47,200 nt of DNA, taken from an uncultured bacterium. Lineage in GTDB: Bacteria; Bacteroidota; Bacteroidia; Bacteroidales; Bacteroidaceae. The stretch lies in the NCBI GenBank assembly GCA_905215345.1, contig CAJMPR010000028.1, forward strand, positions 1 through 47,200, given 5' to 3'. A program made the translations under genes and the position numbers. Under the pieces are notes generated by a model. It worked only from the letters and a program-made list of their open reading frames with translations, made no database searches and was not told where the DNA came from. Within the stretch, counting starts at the first letter, position 1. The number at the start of each line of letters is the position of its first letter. Shown here piece after piece: positions 23,220 through 31,773 of the stretch.

Positions 23220-23789
23220 TCAGGAGTTAATAATCTTTCGTACTTCTTCTTCCATTTTATCACTCACCTTCTTTGCCAGTTCCGGACCGGGGGCTTTGCT
23301 GATGAACTGTCTCTGGGGTATGCGGATAGTCAGCTTTGGCTTCCTGGTGAGGGCAAGACGTTTCCAGAAGGTATCTTTCTTCTTGTCGTCACTTGCCTCT
23401 TTGTAATGCTGCGCCCAGGCAAACTTTCGCATTTGCGGAGTGACGGTGGGCCGTAGGGTGCCGCCCCAGTTGTGTACGGCTGCGTATGGGGCGCGGGTGA
23501 AGATGGTGGTGACGCCATCGCTGGGGGTGTATTCAATGCTACCCGACAGATAATTTCTGCCGGAGAGCAACGGGCCGTACTGGGCAGCGGCACTGCTGCC
23601 ACCACCTTGCTGCCGCTTGGTTGGCTTCCACGGGTGAAAACCGTTGTTTGTGAAACCGCCACCCCGAAAGTCCTCTTCGATGTGGCGTTTGGCAATGTTG
23701 CCTGCCAGCACGGGCATCTTGCGGCGCGTGAGTTCGTCCAGTTGCTTCTCCTTTTGGAGGATATGGCGGTTAAATTCTTGAATATCCAT
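23220..23789 (-). CDS. phage virion morphogenesis protein (Mu gpG-like)
   Basis: A 189-residue basic protein. The HIEEDFRGGGFTNNGFHPWKPT opening, the GPLLSGRNYLSGSIEY motif and the YAAVHNWGG centre with RPQRQF-like end (IRIPQRQFI) are typical of the phage virion morphogenesis family (Mu gpG / P2 gpS). It acts in tail completion or head-tail joining. It follows the MuF gene in the leftward arm, with an 89-nt gap that carries a predicted small RNA on the other strand. Confidence 0.8.
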   Translation of the reverse strand: MDIQEFNRHILQKEKQLDELTRRKMPVLAGNIAKRHIEEDFRGGGFTNNGFHPWKPTKRQQGGGSSAAAQYGPLLSGRNYLSGSIEYTPSDGVTTIFTRAPYAAVHNWGGTLRPTVTPQMRKFAWAQHYKEASDDKKKDTFWKRLALTRKPKLTIRIPQRQFISKAPGPELAKKVSDKMEEEVRKIINS

Positions 23790-23818
23790 TGTTTATTAGA
23801 TAATTAATTGTATATTTG
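23789..23818 (+). promoter_or_regulatory. promoter of a predicted small RNA
   Basis: TTG (23789-23791), a 19-nt spacer and TATATTTG (23811-23818) form one of the best -33/-7 pairs in the window. It points rightward, against the late operon in which it lies. Confidence 0.7.
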
Positions 23819-23824
23819 CAGCAT

Positions 23825-23894
23825 AAGAAAGGAGTTAAATCTTTCCAGTGCCGGATTGTAGTTCCGGCGAGGTTGGTTTTAGCTCCTTTCTTTT
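23825..23894 (+). ncRNA. candidate small RNA antisense to the MuF gene end
   Basis: From the predicted start near 23825, the sequence holds an outer stem AGAAAGGAG/CTCCTTTCT (23827-23835 with 23882-23890), an inner hairpin GCCGGA/TCCGGC (about 23850-23867) and a final T-run (TTTTT). That is a complete promoter-RNA-terminator unit of about 70 nt in the gap between the gpG-like and MuF genes. Its 3' end covers the MuF stop codon on the other strand. Confidence 0.55.
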
Positions 23895-25132
23895 TCCAGA
23901 AACTGCAATATCTTTTCGGAATCAGTGATACTGTACAGCACTTTGTTTCCATCCTCATACTCCTTTACGATTATCCAGCTCTTATCCCCGAGTATTTTAA
24001 TTTCAAACAAGTGTATCCATTTGCTTCCGGGTTTTGTGCTTTTATCCTTTCCATATCCCAGGTATTTGGCTTTCCGTAGTACGCTGCCTATTTGGAAAAT
24101 AAGTTCGTTCTTGTGGGCGTAGTGCTCATGGGGCTGATTGGTCCATTCATCGATGCTGCGACGTGAAACGGCTATTTCCCCTTTGAACTCAGGATGGGAC
24201 ATTGTTGTCCCCTGAAGTGTTGCTCTGGCTTCTTTCTTTATTTCCTTTGTTCTCTCTGAGTATTTGGTATCTTGGTCGTGCTTGGGCTCTACTTTTACTT
24301 TGGCATAATCGGGGAATTTCTTTTTCAGGAAAGATTTCACCGCCTCCTTTGCCCCGTCATACGCATTCGAAATATACGGATGTGTGTCGCTGAACAGCCG
24401 TCCGTCCGTGCCGGGGTTGTTATCCAGCCCGGGGGCGGGCATGTCTTTGGGATCACTGCTGCCACGGGGCGCACCGGTGGGCGGGGCGTCCGTAGCGGAT
24501 AGGGAACACTTGCAGTTCCATCGGTCGCCCGGACGGTGCATACCCCAAAAAGGATGGTTCAGCGGCAGGATGGTTCCCCAGAATACTTTGTGGTCAGCTC
24601 CCGGATGGGCACTGGTGCTTGGCATCCATTCCAGGTTGGGCAGGATGTCGGCATACTGTTCGAAACGTTGCCAGTCGGCAGCCTGGCGGGCACGGATGAC
24701 GGCGGTGTCGTACTCGGTGCGAAGCCAGTGCCGCACATGGTGGTCGAGCATGGGGTGAACATCTTTTTTCCACTGTTCAAACGGTTTTAAAACACCGTTA
24801 GAATCATAGAGCTGTGAGGCGATATCGTTTTGCATGCGGTGCACCTTGAAGGCTGAGAAGACCGCATTGCCCTGGTCTATCTTCTGCTTGAACTCAGCCG
24901 GTATTTCAGCGGCTGATTGACTGATGCCTGTGCTCGATGCTTCGGTAAAGATACGGAAGGTTTCATTGAAAAGGCTCTCCTCTATTTCCGACATGGGATG
25001 GAAATCCTTTTCATAGATATGCTTCAGGGCACGTTGCAGAGCCTTGCTGTCAAATACTAAAGCGGAACCGACGGTTTCGGTATCTCCGGCTTTGCATTGT
25101 AGCGGGTTGGCATAGCCGGACATATAGTCCAC
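23879..25132 (-). CDS. MuF head protein with C-terminal toxin-like nuclease domain
   Basis: A 417-residue protein from the first standard start (GTG at 25132). The region about 135-220 is the Mu F domain (RTEYDTAVIRARQAADW ... HPFWGMHRPGDRWNCKCSL). MuF proteins sit inside the portal and enter the host with the DNA. The last about 110 residues (from KGEIAVSRRSIDEWTNQ to the end) resemble the phage-specific BECR/EndoU-type nuclease domains that make MuF proteins polymorphic toxins. The frame stays open more than 20 codons further upstream without a standard start (LVINNLYYEGQQLPDLDEVD), so the real start is unclear. No immunity gene lies next to it. Confidence 0.8.
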   Translation of the reverse strand: MDYMSGYANPLQCKAGDTETVGSALVFDSKALQRALKHIYEKDFHPMSEIEESLFNETFRIFTEASSTGISQSAAEIPAEFKQKIDQGNAVFSAFKVHRMQNDIASQLYDSNGVLKPFEQWKKDVHPMLDHHVRHWLRTEYDTAVIRARQAADWQRFEQYADILPNLEWMPSTSAHPGADHKVFWGTILPLNHPFWGMHRPGDRWNCKCSLSATDAPPTGAPRGSSDPKDMPAPGLDNNPGTDGRLFSDTHPYISNAYDGAKEAVKSFLKKKFPDYAKVKVEPKHDQDTKYSERTKEIKKEARATLQGTTMSHPEFKGEIAVSRRSIDEWTNQPHEHYAHKNELIFQIGSVLRKAKYLGYGKDKSTKPGSKWIHLFEIKILGDKSWIIVKEYEDGNKVLYSITDSEKILQFLEKERS

Positions 25133-25179
25133 TTCATCTAAATCGGGCAGTTGCTGGCCCTCGTAGTAGAGATTATTGA

Positions 25180-26565
25180 TTACCAGTCTAAAGCCCCGTC
25201 GTTTTGCGGGGCTTTCCCGAAAAAAGAGTGTGAGTTTTTGAGTTCTTTAGTTTTTGGGTTTTTGAGTTCCTGCGGAGTGGTGTCTTCCTGTGCAGATGGT
25301 GGTTGCATCCCCTGCGCAAACGGATTGGCGGCTTTCTTCTTCTCTTCCAGTTCTGCTTTTAGCTGCTCGTAGTTGTCGGGCTTCTCGATGTTCAGTTGCT
25401 CATAGAGGTAGTCGTCATCTATGGGCAGGTTGAAAACGTTGACAGCTTTCTCGAGAAGTTCGGCTTTGACCTTCACTTGCTCCAGATCGGCTTCTTCCAC
25501 GTAGACAAACTCACCGCCGGCAGTATTTACACCCAGGGACGCAAAGAGGTCGGTCATGTCGTAGTTCAGCAGGTTGAGGATGCCGAGCGCGTCTTGCTCT
25601 ATCAGTTCCTGCTCCACTTTGCTATGCACGGTGCCCAGAGCCTGCGTACCCGTTTCGCTGGCTTCGGTGGTGAGGGTATTGCCCAGGACGGCCTTGCTCA
25701 TCTCGGCATTATAGCGGTCGGTAAGCGATGAATACATCTCACTGCTCCCTGACAGGTTGCCGGGTTCTATAAATTCCAGCTTTGTGCCATCGGGACAGAG
25801 GAAAATGGAAGCGCCTCCCTGAGTTGTTGCCGCTTCCATCGTGGCGCTACGTGCTTCAGGGTCTGCCGCGTCATAGGTGTATTTGCGAATGGGGCGACCG
25901 AAGATTTCCGCCAGTTGTGCCCAGTCGCCTATGGTGCCCCGCTTATATATCACATACGGAGCGGTACGCGCCAGGATGCCCAGCGGCTCTTTGCCCTTAA
26001 TCATCAGCAGGTCGGCATACTCCTCGAAGGGTTCACCGGTGAGGTCGTTCTGCCGCTTCTTAATAACGTTCAGCACCGGGTCTACATGCTTGCGGGGAAC
26101 TAAGTAATAGTCTATCCAGCCTTTCTCGTTGATGTAGAATTGTACCAGGGTGAAGCCCCAGTACTCCGCATCGAGCGCATCGCTCAGGAACTTCAGGAAC
26201 CAGGGAGAAGCAATCTGTGCATTCACCTTGTCATCTGCTATTCCGTTACGGCGGAACTCTATCTTCCGACCCAGCACGCCGCTTTTCCGCTTCTGAATGA
26301 CGGAATAGAGGTGCGGGTCCATCAGGCTCTCGATGAAGATGTCGTAGAGTTTGACACGTTGGGTGAAGTCTACGTTATCGGCACTGCGGATGGACTGCAT
26401 ATAATCATCCAGCCCTATGCCGAAACGTTGGGGTTGGGACAGGATAATGGTCGCGCCGGGACGGGTGACGTTGCTTCCTTCAGTGATATGCTGCTTGGCG
26501 GGCTTGCGGGTGCGGTTCACCACAGAGGACACGGAGCCCCACAGAGTTTTGATTTTTCCGTTCAT
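25180..26565 (-). CDS. phage portal protein (Mu gp29-like, DUF935)
   Basis: A 461-residue protein with the DUF935 pattern: an ESLMDPHLYSVIQKRKSGVL opening, KLEFIEPGNLSGSSEMYSSLTDRY near 270-295 and a long helical C-terminal region rich in Glu/Lys. It forms the dodecameric ring through which DNA enters and leaves the head. The 3' end contains a strong hairpin (AAAGCCCCG/CGGGGCTTT, 25190-25215) just before the MuF gene. Confidence 0.85.
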   Translation of the reverse strand: MNGKIKTLWGSVSSVVNRTRKPAKQHITEGSNVTRPGATIILSQPQRFGIGLDDYMQSIRSADNVDFTQRVKLYDIFIESLMDPHLYSVIQKRKSGVLGRKIEFRRNGIADDKVNAQIASPWFLKFLSDALDAEYWGFTLVQFYINEKGWIDYYLVPRKHVDPVLNVIKKRQNDLTGEPFEEYADLLMIKGKEPLGILARTAPYVIYKRGTIGDWAQLAEIFGRPIRKYTYDAADPEARSATMEAATTQGGASIFLCPDGTKLEFIEPGNLSGSSEMYSSLTDRYNAEMSKAVLGNTLTTEASETGTQALGTVHSKVEQELIEQDALGILNLLNYDMTDLFASLGVNTAGGEFVYVEEADLEQVKVKAELLEKAVNVFNLPIDDDYLYEQLNIEKPDNYEQLKAELEEKKKAANPFAQGMQPPSAQEDTTPQELKNPKTKELKNSHSFFGKAPQNDGALDW

Positions 26566-26626
26566 ATAGCTTTCATTTTTTAATTTTTAATTCTTAATTG
26601 TCAATTGTTAATTGTCAATTTGCTTG

Positions 26627-27052
26627 TCACAGATGATTAGTTCGTTTGGGATTGCTTGTCATCAACCAGGGGCTATTGGCGTTCAACTCTTCCTTTTGCA
26701 GCAGAGGGGCGCCGTCTACAGTAACCTTGAAAGCGGCCACCTGCTTCAGCCACTCCACGGCACGTTCGTAGCGGTCTTTGCGCATGGCAGACAGCTTCTG
26801 GGGATTGTGGATGCAAAAGAGGTGGTATACGGTGATGTCTATCGCCATCATCAGGACAAGCTGGTTGCGTTCGGTGCCTTCGGTCGAGAATAGGGCATCT
26901 ACATCGTAGCGGGCACTCAGATAGCCGCGCATTTCGGAAATGGCGCGGTCTTCACATATTTCGACGATACTTTCGTCGTCGCGGATAAGGCGCGCCAGTA
27001 TCTCACTGTGGATACTGGCATCGTAATCTTGCATTGTAATAAACTGGCTCAT
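26627..27052 (-). CDS. Mu gp36-like protein (DUF1320)
   Basis: A 141-residue helical protein: FITMQDYDASIHSEILARL, ICEDRAISEMRGYLSARYDV and MAIDITVYHLFCIHNP are typical of gp36/DUF1320, a head-tail connector of Mu-like phages. Here it lies between large terminase and portal, not after the capsid as in Mu, so the gene order is rearranged. The 61-nt spacer after it has A/T-rich AATTGTC repeats. Confidence 0.8.
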   Translation of the reverse strand: MSQFITMQDYDASIHSEILARLIRDDESIVEICEDRAISEMRGYLSARYDVDALFSTEGTERNQLVLMMAIDITVYHLFCIHNPQKLSAMRKDRYERAVEWLKQVAAFKVTVDGAPLLQKEELNANSPWLMTSNPKRTNHL

Positions 27053-27054
27053 GG

Positions 27055-28578
27055 TTATAATCTTTTTGGGTTGCTACGAGGGTTATAGTGCACTACGGTC
27101 ACCGGTTCCAGTTGCTGCACCTTCTTCTTGAGGATGCGCAGCCCGCCTTCCACGCAGTCAGGCCCGTCGGCGGGGAACTTCAGGCGCAGGGTGAATAACT
27201 TGAACTGGTCTTCCAGTCGCTTCATGTGCGGGTTGTCCTTTTCGTCCTCGTTGAATATGAGATTGCCTTCCCGGTTCAATGGTTCCAGGTTGGCCTCGAT
27301 GCGGGTTGCCTTTTCCGTCTTCCGGGCTTCGTCAGGCTGGATGTAGAGCTGGATGTTGCGTTCATGGCGCACCTTGCCTACCAACGGCTTGAAGACTTGC
27401 TGGAAGAAGGGGTCTTGCAGTTTGTTGTTCTCCATGTAGCAATACACGGGCACTTTGCCGGCTACATACTCCAGCAGTTGCACGTACCAGTCGATGAACT
27501 CCGCATTCAGTCCACGGTCAAGAAATGGCTTGATGATGTAGAGTTTGGAGCCGGTCATGCCCATGAGGATGCAACTCTTGGTACTGCTGTTCTTGCTTTT
27601 GTTCTCGCCCGGTGCGGGGTCGCCGTAGATAATCAGGAACTGGAATTTCTTCAGGGCGGGCACTTTGCCGTAGGTGATTTCCTTGAAAACTTCGCCCTCG
27701 GTGACGGGGTTATTATAGTACTCCTTCTGCGCACTGGCGGCACTGATTTTCCGCAGCACGGTGTCGATATGCTCTTCGGTGTTCTTTTCGGGCCATGTGC
27801 TATGTCCGTCCTTATCGCGGATATTCACGATGTCGTGGTGGTCGGCAAGGGCGGCGGCACGTGCCACGCAACAGTCGCGGGCTATAAGGTTGCCACACCA
27901 TACAATCAGGGTGGGTTCGCTGATGGAACGGGTGGCGTAGAAAGCCTGTTCGTACCAGTCCCATTTCTTATTCACAATGTCGGGGTTGCGGCATTCCTCA
28001 TCGGTATCGAAGTCGTCCACCAGCAATACGTCCGGACGCACGGCTTCGTTGCGGCTACCACGGGGAGCATTGCCCGCGCCGATGGCACGGAAGGCGCAAC
28101 CACACTTGGCGATAAACTCAGTGTCCGTCCAGGAGCCGATATTCATCTGGTCGCCATAATATGCCTTGATGCGCCCGTTGGCCTCGAAGTTGGCACGATA
28201 AGGGTCGAGCAACCGCTTGGCGCTGTCCTGTGTGGCACTGGCCAGCATTACGTTCTTCTTCTTTTTGGTTAGTGCCAGATACATCACGCAGAACATGACC
28301 ACCGTACTCTTGGCCAGCTCACGGCTCCACGACAACACCTCATACCATTCGTCGTTGGCAAGTATGCGGTTGATGGCCCGCTTATGGAAAGGAGCGAACG
28401 GGTACTTGGCATACTTCGGAAAGAAGAACTGGATCCACTCGATGGGGTGGGCTTCCAGATAAAGCCGGTGCTTTTCGCGTTCGGCCTGGCTCATGCTGAC
28501 GTCTACCGGAGTGGAGTTGCTGATGTCCGATTTATATTCTTCCCAGTTCAGAAGGGCGTTTCTTTCTTCCTGCTTCAT
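27055..28578 (-). CDS. large terminase subunit (Mu gp28-like)
   Basis: A 507-residue packaging motor. The ATPase Walker A-like motif is SRELAKST at 85-92, with Asp188/Asp189 in VLLVDDFD as Walker B. The nuclease domain starts at LIIYGDPAPGENKSKNSST and a later acidic residue lies in YCYMENNKLQD. It packages DNA into the head through the portal and cuts it. It ends 2 nt before the gp36-like start, consistent with one operon. Confidence 0.9.
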   Translation of the reverse strand: MKQEERNALLNWEEYKSDISNSTPVDVSMSQAEREKHRLYLEAHPIEWIQFFFPKYAKYPFAPFHKRAINRILANDEWYEVLSWSRELAKSTVVMFCVMYLALTKKKKNVMLASATQDSAKRLLDPYRANFEANGRIKAYYGDQMNIGSWTDTEFIAKCGCAFRAIGAGNAPRGSRNEAVRPDVLLVDDFDTDEECRNPDIVNKKWDWYEQAFYATRSISEPTLIVWCGNLIARDCCVARAAALADHHDIVNIRDKDGHSTWPEKNTEEHIDTVLRKISAASAQKEYYNNPVTEGEVFKEITYGKVPALKKFQFLIIYGDPAPGENKSKNSSTKSCILMGMTGSKLYIIKPFLDRGLNAEFIDWYVQLLEYVAGKVPVYCYMENNKLQDPFFQQVFKPLVGKVRHERNIQLYIQPDEARKTEKATRIEANLEPLNREGNLIFNEDEKDNPHMKRLEDQFKLFTLRLKFPADGPDCVEGGLRILKKKVQQLEPVTVVHYNPRSNPKRL

Positions 28579-28580
28579 GG

Positions 28581-29024
28581 TTACAACCGGTCTTTGATGA
28601 ACTTATCCCACAATACGGTTATCTCTTTTGCCTTGTCTAAGTCAATGGGGCGAATCCACTCGATAAAGCGGATGCCTACGCTTACCAAGTCGGCAATACC
28701 TACGTCCGTTTCCATCTTCTTGATGGCGGCGGCAAGTTTCCCCAGTGTATCCGCTTCTGAGGGGGTTGCGAAGCGTTCACCTTCCGGGCGTGACAGGATA
28801 GAGTTGTTGAGTTCCATCACCTGCCGGTGCAGATTGGATATCTGCTGTTCGCGACTGAGGGTGACACCCACCTTCATCTCTTCCCACTTCTCCGCCACCG
28901 CCCAGCGGTTCACGGTTTTGCGGGCAACGCCCACCTTGTCCGCTATCTCCTGCTGGGTGAGGTTATCCTTCAGGTAGAGTGTACGGGCGTAGTCTTTCTT
29001 CTGCTGTGTGGTTAAATCGGACAT
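28581..29024 (-). CDS. small terminase subunit (HTH; Mu gp27/DUF1804-like)
   Basis: A 147-residue protein with an N-terminal helix-turn-helix (NLTQQEIADKVGVARKTVNRW, about 19-39), a coiled-coil middle (EQQISNLHRQVMELNNSIL) and a C-terminal helix that would bind the motor. It is first in the leftward arm, with the large terminase 2 nt downstream. It recognises the packaging start on phage DNA. Confidence 0.82.
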   Translation of the reverse strand: MSDLTTQQKKDYARTLYLKDNLTQQEIADKVGVARKTVNRWAVAEKWEEMKVGVTLSREQQISNLHRQVMELNNSILSRPEGERFATPSEADTLGKLAAAIKKMETDVGIADLVSVGIRFIEWIRPIDLDKAKEITVLWDKFIKDRL

Positions 29025-29046
29025 GTGTTCTGATTTTTAGTTTATG

Positions 29047-29054
29047 CAAAGTTC
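29047..29054 (-). promoter_or_regulatory. probable -7 box of the leftward late arm
   Basis: GAACTTTG on the minus strand is one base from TAnnTTTG. It would start transcription near 29040, 16 nt before the small terminase start. No -33 TTG is visible, so it may depend on an activator. Confidence 0.4.
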
Positions 29055-29145
29055 ACGAACCGGGTGCGGATGCGGAAAAAAGCGCGGAGCGGTTACAAGC
29101 AATGCCGCACGGGCTGCGCAGTTGCGGGCAGGCGTTACACACTTT

Positions 29146-29177
29146 TTTGTGCGGTTATCTCCTTAGGGGTAGCTTTG
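29146..29177 (+). promoter_or_regulatory. late promoter of the rightward arm
   Basis: TTTG (29146-29149), a 20-nt spacer and TAGCTTTG (29170-29177) match the -33 and -7 elements. Transcription would start near 29185, 15 nt before the protease start. Three related words GCGGTTAC, GCGTTACA and GCGGTTAT lie between 29088 and 29157. Confidence 0.7.
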
Positions 29178-29199
29178 CGTCAACTAATTCGAACGACGC

Positions 29200-30243
29200 A
29201 TGATAGCATTTAAAAATATACTCAATGAAAACACCGCCTGCCTGCTGCTCTACGGAGAAATCAGTGACGAAGGCGGCGAGGGCAAGATTGGCAGCCGGGA
29301 CATCGTGAACGAACTGATGTACCTGGACAGCAGCTACGAGAACCTGAATATCCGTATCAACTCCATAGGCGGTGATGTGTACCCCGGCATTGCCATCTTC
29401 AACGCCATCCGCCAGTGCAAGGGCAACGTCACCATCTATATAGACGGAATCGCCGCCAGCATAGCCGGTGTAATAGCCTTGTGCGGACGGCGGGTGGAAA
29501 TGAGCCGCTATGCACGGATGATGCTGCACAATGTCAGCGGCGGCTGCTATGGTAACAAGAAAGACCTTGCGGATATGATAGCCACCATTGAAAGTCTGGA
29601 AGATACCATTGCTGAAATCATCGGTGCCCGTAGCGGCAAGGATAAAGAAGAGGTGAAGAATACCTATTTCGACGGTACCGACCATTGGCTGAAAGCTGAT
29701 GAAGCGTTACAACTGGGACTGATAGATGCCATTTACGACGTGGAAGTTGTTCCCGAAGAGAGTACCACGGACGAACTATACCGCATATTTACTAATCGGC
29801 TGGAACTGGAACAGCAACAGCCACAAAACCCTGATAAAATGAAACTGGAAGATTTAAAGAAGATTCCCCGCTTTGCCAACTGTGTGGACGAAGCGGCTGC
29901 AATGGCCATGCTGGGCGAAACCGCCACAAAAGCGGACAAAGCTGATGCCCTGGAGCAGGAGAACAACGAACTGAAGCAGCAGCTTCAGCAGCAAGAAGAA
30001 GAACGCATAGAGGCCGCCGTGACGGATGCCGTGACAGACGGGCGCCTGGCTGCCGACCAGAAGGACACCTATAAGAACATCCTGAAAGCGGACTTCAAAA
30101 ACGGTATGACTGTCCTTAAGGGGTTGAAACCGAAGAAGCTGCTGAAGAACCAGTTGGAAAACCCGCCTGCCGGTGGCAGTGATGAAAGTCCCTGGGAGAA
30201 AAGACAACGGGAAATACGCGAACGAACCGCCCGTAATTTATAA
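29200..30243 (+). CDS. ClpP-like head maturation protease with scaffold-like tail
   Basis: A 347-residue protein. The N-terminal about 200 residues are a ClpP/S14-type serine protease with nucleophile Ser87 in GIAASIAG, His110 in MMLHNVSGG and a matching acidic region (DGTDHWLKADEAL). The C-terminal part (about 210-347) is a Gln/Glu-rich coiled coil with a basic tail. This protease-scaffold fusion is common in tailed phages: it templates the procapsid and is then cut away. First gene of the rightward late arm. Confidence 0.87.
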   Translation: MIAFKNILNENTACLLLYGEISDEGGEGKIGSRDIVNELMYLDSSYENLNIRINSIGGDVYPGIAIFNAIRQCKGNVTIYIDGIAASIAGVIALCGRRVEMSRYARMMLHNVSGGCYGNKKDLADMIATIESLEDTIAEIIGARSGKDKEEVKNTYFDGTDHWLKADEALQLGLIDAIYDVEVVPEESTTDELYRIFTNRLELEQQQPQNPDKMKLEDLKKIPRFANCVDEAAAMAMLGETATKADKADALEQENNELKQQLQQQEEERIEAAVTDAVTDGRLAADQKDTYKNILKADFKNGMTVLKGLKPKKLLKNQLENPPAGGSDESPWEKRQREIRERTARNL

Positions 30244-30262
30244 ATCATAAATCATAAATCTT

Positions 30263-30394
30263 ATGATACCGGTTAAGAACCCTAAAAACGCCAAGCTGGG
30301 CGGCTCTTCCTACTTCGGAAAGCAGGTAGGGAGCAGTGTGCGGAGTGCGGGCAGTGCGCCGCAGATACGCGGAAAACAGAAAATTAAAATGTGA
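30263..30394 (+). CDS. small basic protein (43 residues) between protease and capsid
   Basis: A 43-residue ORF starting MIPVKNPKNAKLGGSSYFGKQ and ending KQKIKM, basic and rich in Gly/Ser. Its position between protease and capsid, and tandem AAATCAT heptamers just before the start like those before other genes here, suggest it is real. It could be a minor capsid or decoration peptide. Unknown family. Confidence 0.5.
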   Translation: MIPVKNPKNAKLGGSSYFGKQVGSSVRSAGSAPQIRGKQKIKM

Positions 30395-30471
30395 TAATGC
30401 GGTAATGTGCCAATGTGCTGATTGCCATGTGGCATAAAACTATAAACTAATAAATTCAAAAACTCAAAATT

Positions 30472-31428
30472 ATGGCAATTCAAGGATTGAATACCACCAA
30501 TTATTCCGGCGAAGTGCTGGAAACCGTGCTGACCCTTGCCTCTACCGGCAATGAATTGGTAAGCAAAGGGCTGATTATGGTCATCCCCGGAGTGAACAGC
30601 TCTATCAGCATCCCCCGTGTGAAGTCGGGCAAGATGCTCCAAAAGCGTAAGGAAGACCCGCAGAAGTCTGACAGCAAAGGAGACTTCACCTACAGTGAAA
30701 AGAAGCTGACGCCTAAAGACATGATGGCGTTTACGCTTTTCAACCCCCGTGCCTTCGAGCATATCTGGCGCCAGTACCAACCGACGGGCGACCTCGTGTT
30801 CCGTCAGCTTCCTGCCAATGTGCAGAATATCCTGCTTCAGGAACTGCTGAAACAAGTAGGTAATGAACTGGGCTACCAGTATATCAACGGTAAATACGAA
30901 GACGGCTCAGATGAAAATCTACTGGACGGTATCCTGACGCAAGCCGCCAAAGATGCGGACATCGTGAAAGTGAAGAGCGTGGGAACTACCATGCTGGTCC
31001 GTCTCAAAGAGTTGCGTGCCCAGATTCCGGTTACCATGCGCAAGAATCCTAACCTGCGTATTCTGATGAGTGTGGAAGACTTCGACCAGTACGACGACGA
31101 ACTGACGCAGCTTGCCAACAAAGGCGAAGCTCCTACGGACATCAACCAGGAACGCTACAAAGGCATCACCATTGAAGTACTGACCCAGTGGCCTGCCAGA
31201 CTGTTGGTAGCTACCATCTGCGACAGTGGCATGAACGGTAATCTCTTTGCCACCGTCAACCTTCAGGATGACGAAAACGTGATTCAGATTGACAAGTGGG
31301 CCAATGCCAGCGAACTCTATTTCTTCAAGATGCTGATGAAAGCGGACACGCAGATCGGCTTCGGCGAAGAGTTCATAGCGCTGGACTGGCGTGCCGGTGG
31401 TGCATTTAAACCTGTTGTTGAGGGATAA
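30472..31428 (+). CDS. major capsid protein
   Basis: A 318-residue protein with the expected size for an HK97-fold shell subunit: an SISIPRVKSG E-loop-like region near 42-52, a long helical spine (about 100-140) and the beta-rich P-domain with the ending IGFGEEFIALDWRAGGAFKP. It directly follows the protease-scaffold gene, which is the usual order. It forms the icosahedral head. Confidence 0.8.
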   Translation: MAIQGLNTTNYSGEVLETVLTLASTGNELVSKGLIMVIPGVNSSISIPRVKSGKMLQKRKEDPQKSDSKGDFTYSEKKLTPKDMMAFTLFNPRAFEHIWRQYQPTGDLVFRQLPANVQNILLQELLKQVGNELGYQYINGKYEDGSDENLLDGILTQAAKDADIVKVKSVGTTMLVRLKELRAQIPVTMRKNPNLRILMSVEDFDQYDDELTQLANKGEAPTDINQERYKGITIEVLTQWPARLLVATICDSGMNGNLFATVNLQDDENVIQIDKWANASELYFFKMLMKADTQIGFGEEFIALDWRAGGAFKPVVEG

Positions 31429-31440
31429 GGAGAACACGTT

Positions 31441-31773
31441 ATGGCAAAGAAAATACTTGTAACGGCGATTGTCCTGATGGAATTTCAGGATAAGATAGAC
31501 CACAAAACGCAGTACGCTCCGGGCGATGAACTGCAAGTGGACAAAGAACGTGCGGAAGATTTGGTAGAACGTGGGCTTGCTAAGGTCAAGGTAGAAGAAC
31601 CAAAGGCACCGACTGATAAAAAGCTGAAAGAGGCAAAAGAGGGCAAAGAGCCGAAGGCTGAGAAACCTGTCGATACTCCTGCACCGGGCGAAGAGAAGAA
31701 AGAAGAGAGCGCCGCCCCTGCGGGCGATAATCCTGAAGAAAAACAAGGTGATGAGCAGAGGACTGAGAAATAA
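31441..31773 (+). CDS. small head-associated protein with Lys/Glu/Pro-rich tail
   Basis: A 110-residue protein. The first about 45 residues form a compact basic beta domain (KKILVTAIVLMEFQDK...YAPGDELQVDKERAEDLV), and the rest is a low-complexity Lys/Glu/Ala/Pro tail. Head-decoration or SH3-like capsid accessory proteins have this shape. Its end overlaps the endolysin-like gene by 23 nt. Confidence 0.6.
   Translation: MAKKILVTAIVLMEFQDKIDHKTQYAPGDELQVDKERAEDLVERGLAKVKVEEPKAPTDKKLKEAKEGKEPKAEKPVDTPAPGEEKKEESAAPAGDNPEEKQGDEQRTEK

Noticed and set aside
23770..23958. 62-codon minus-strand ORF over the end of MuF, considered as an immunity gene
   Set aside because: It overlaps MuF coding sequence and the predicted small RNA, is Cys/Lys-rich without structure, and has no spacing signals.
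27226..28272. 348-codon plus-strand ORF opposite the large terminase
   Set aside because: The terminase frame carries ATPase and nuclease motifs; the plus translation is low-complexity and has no domain.
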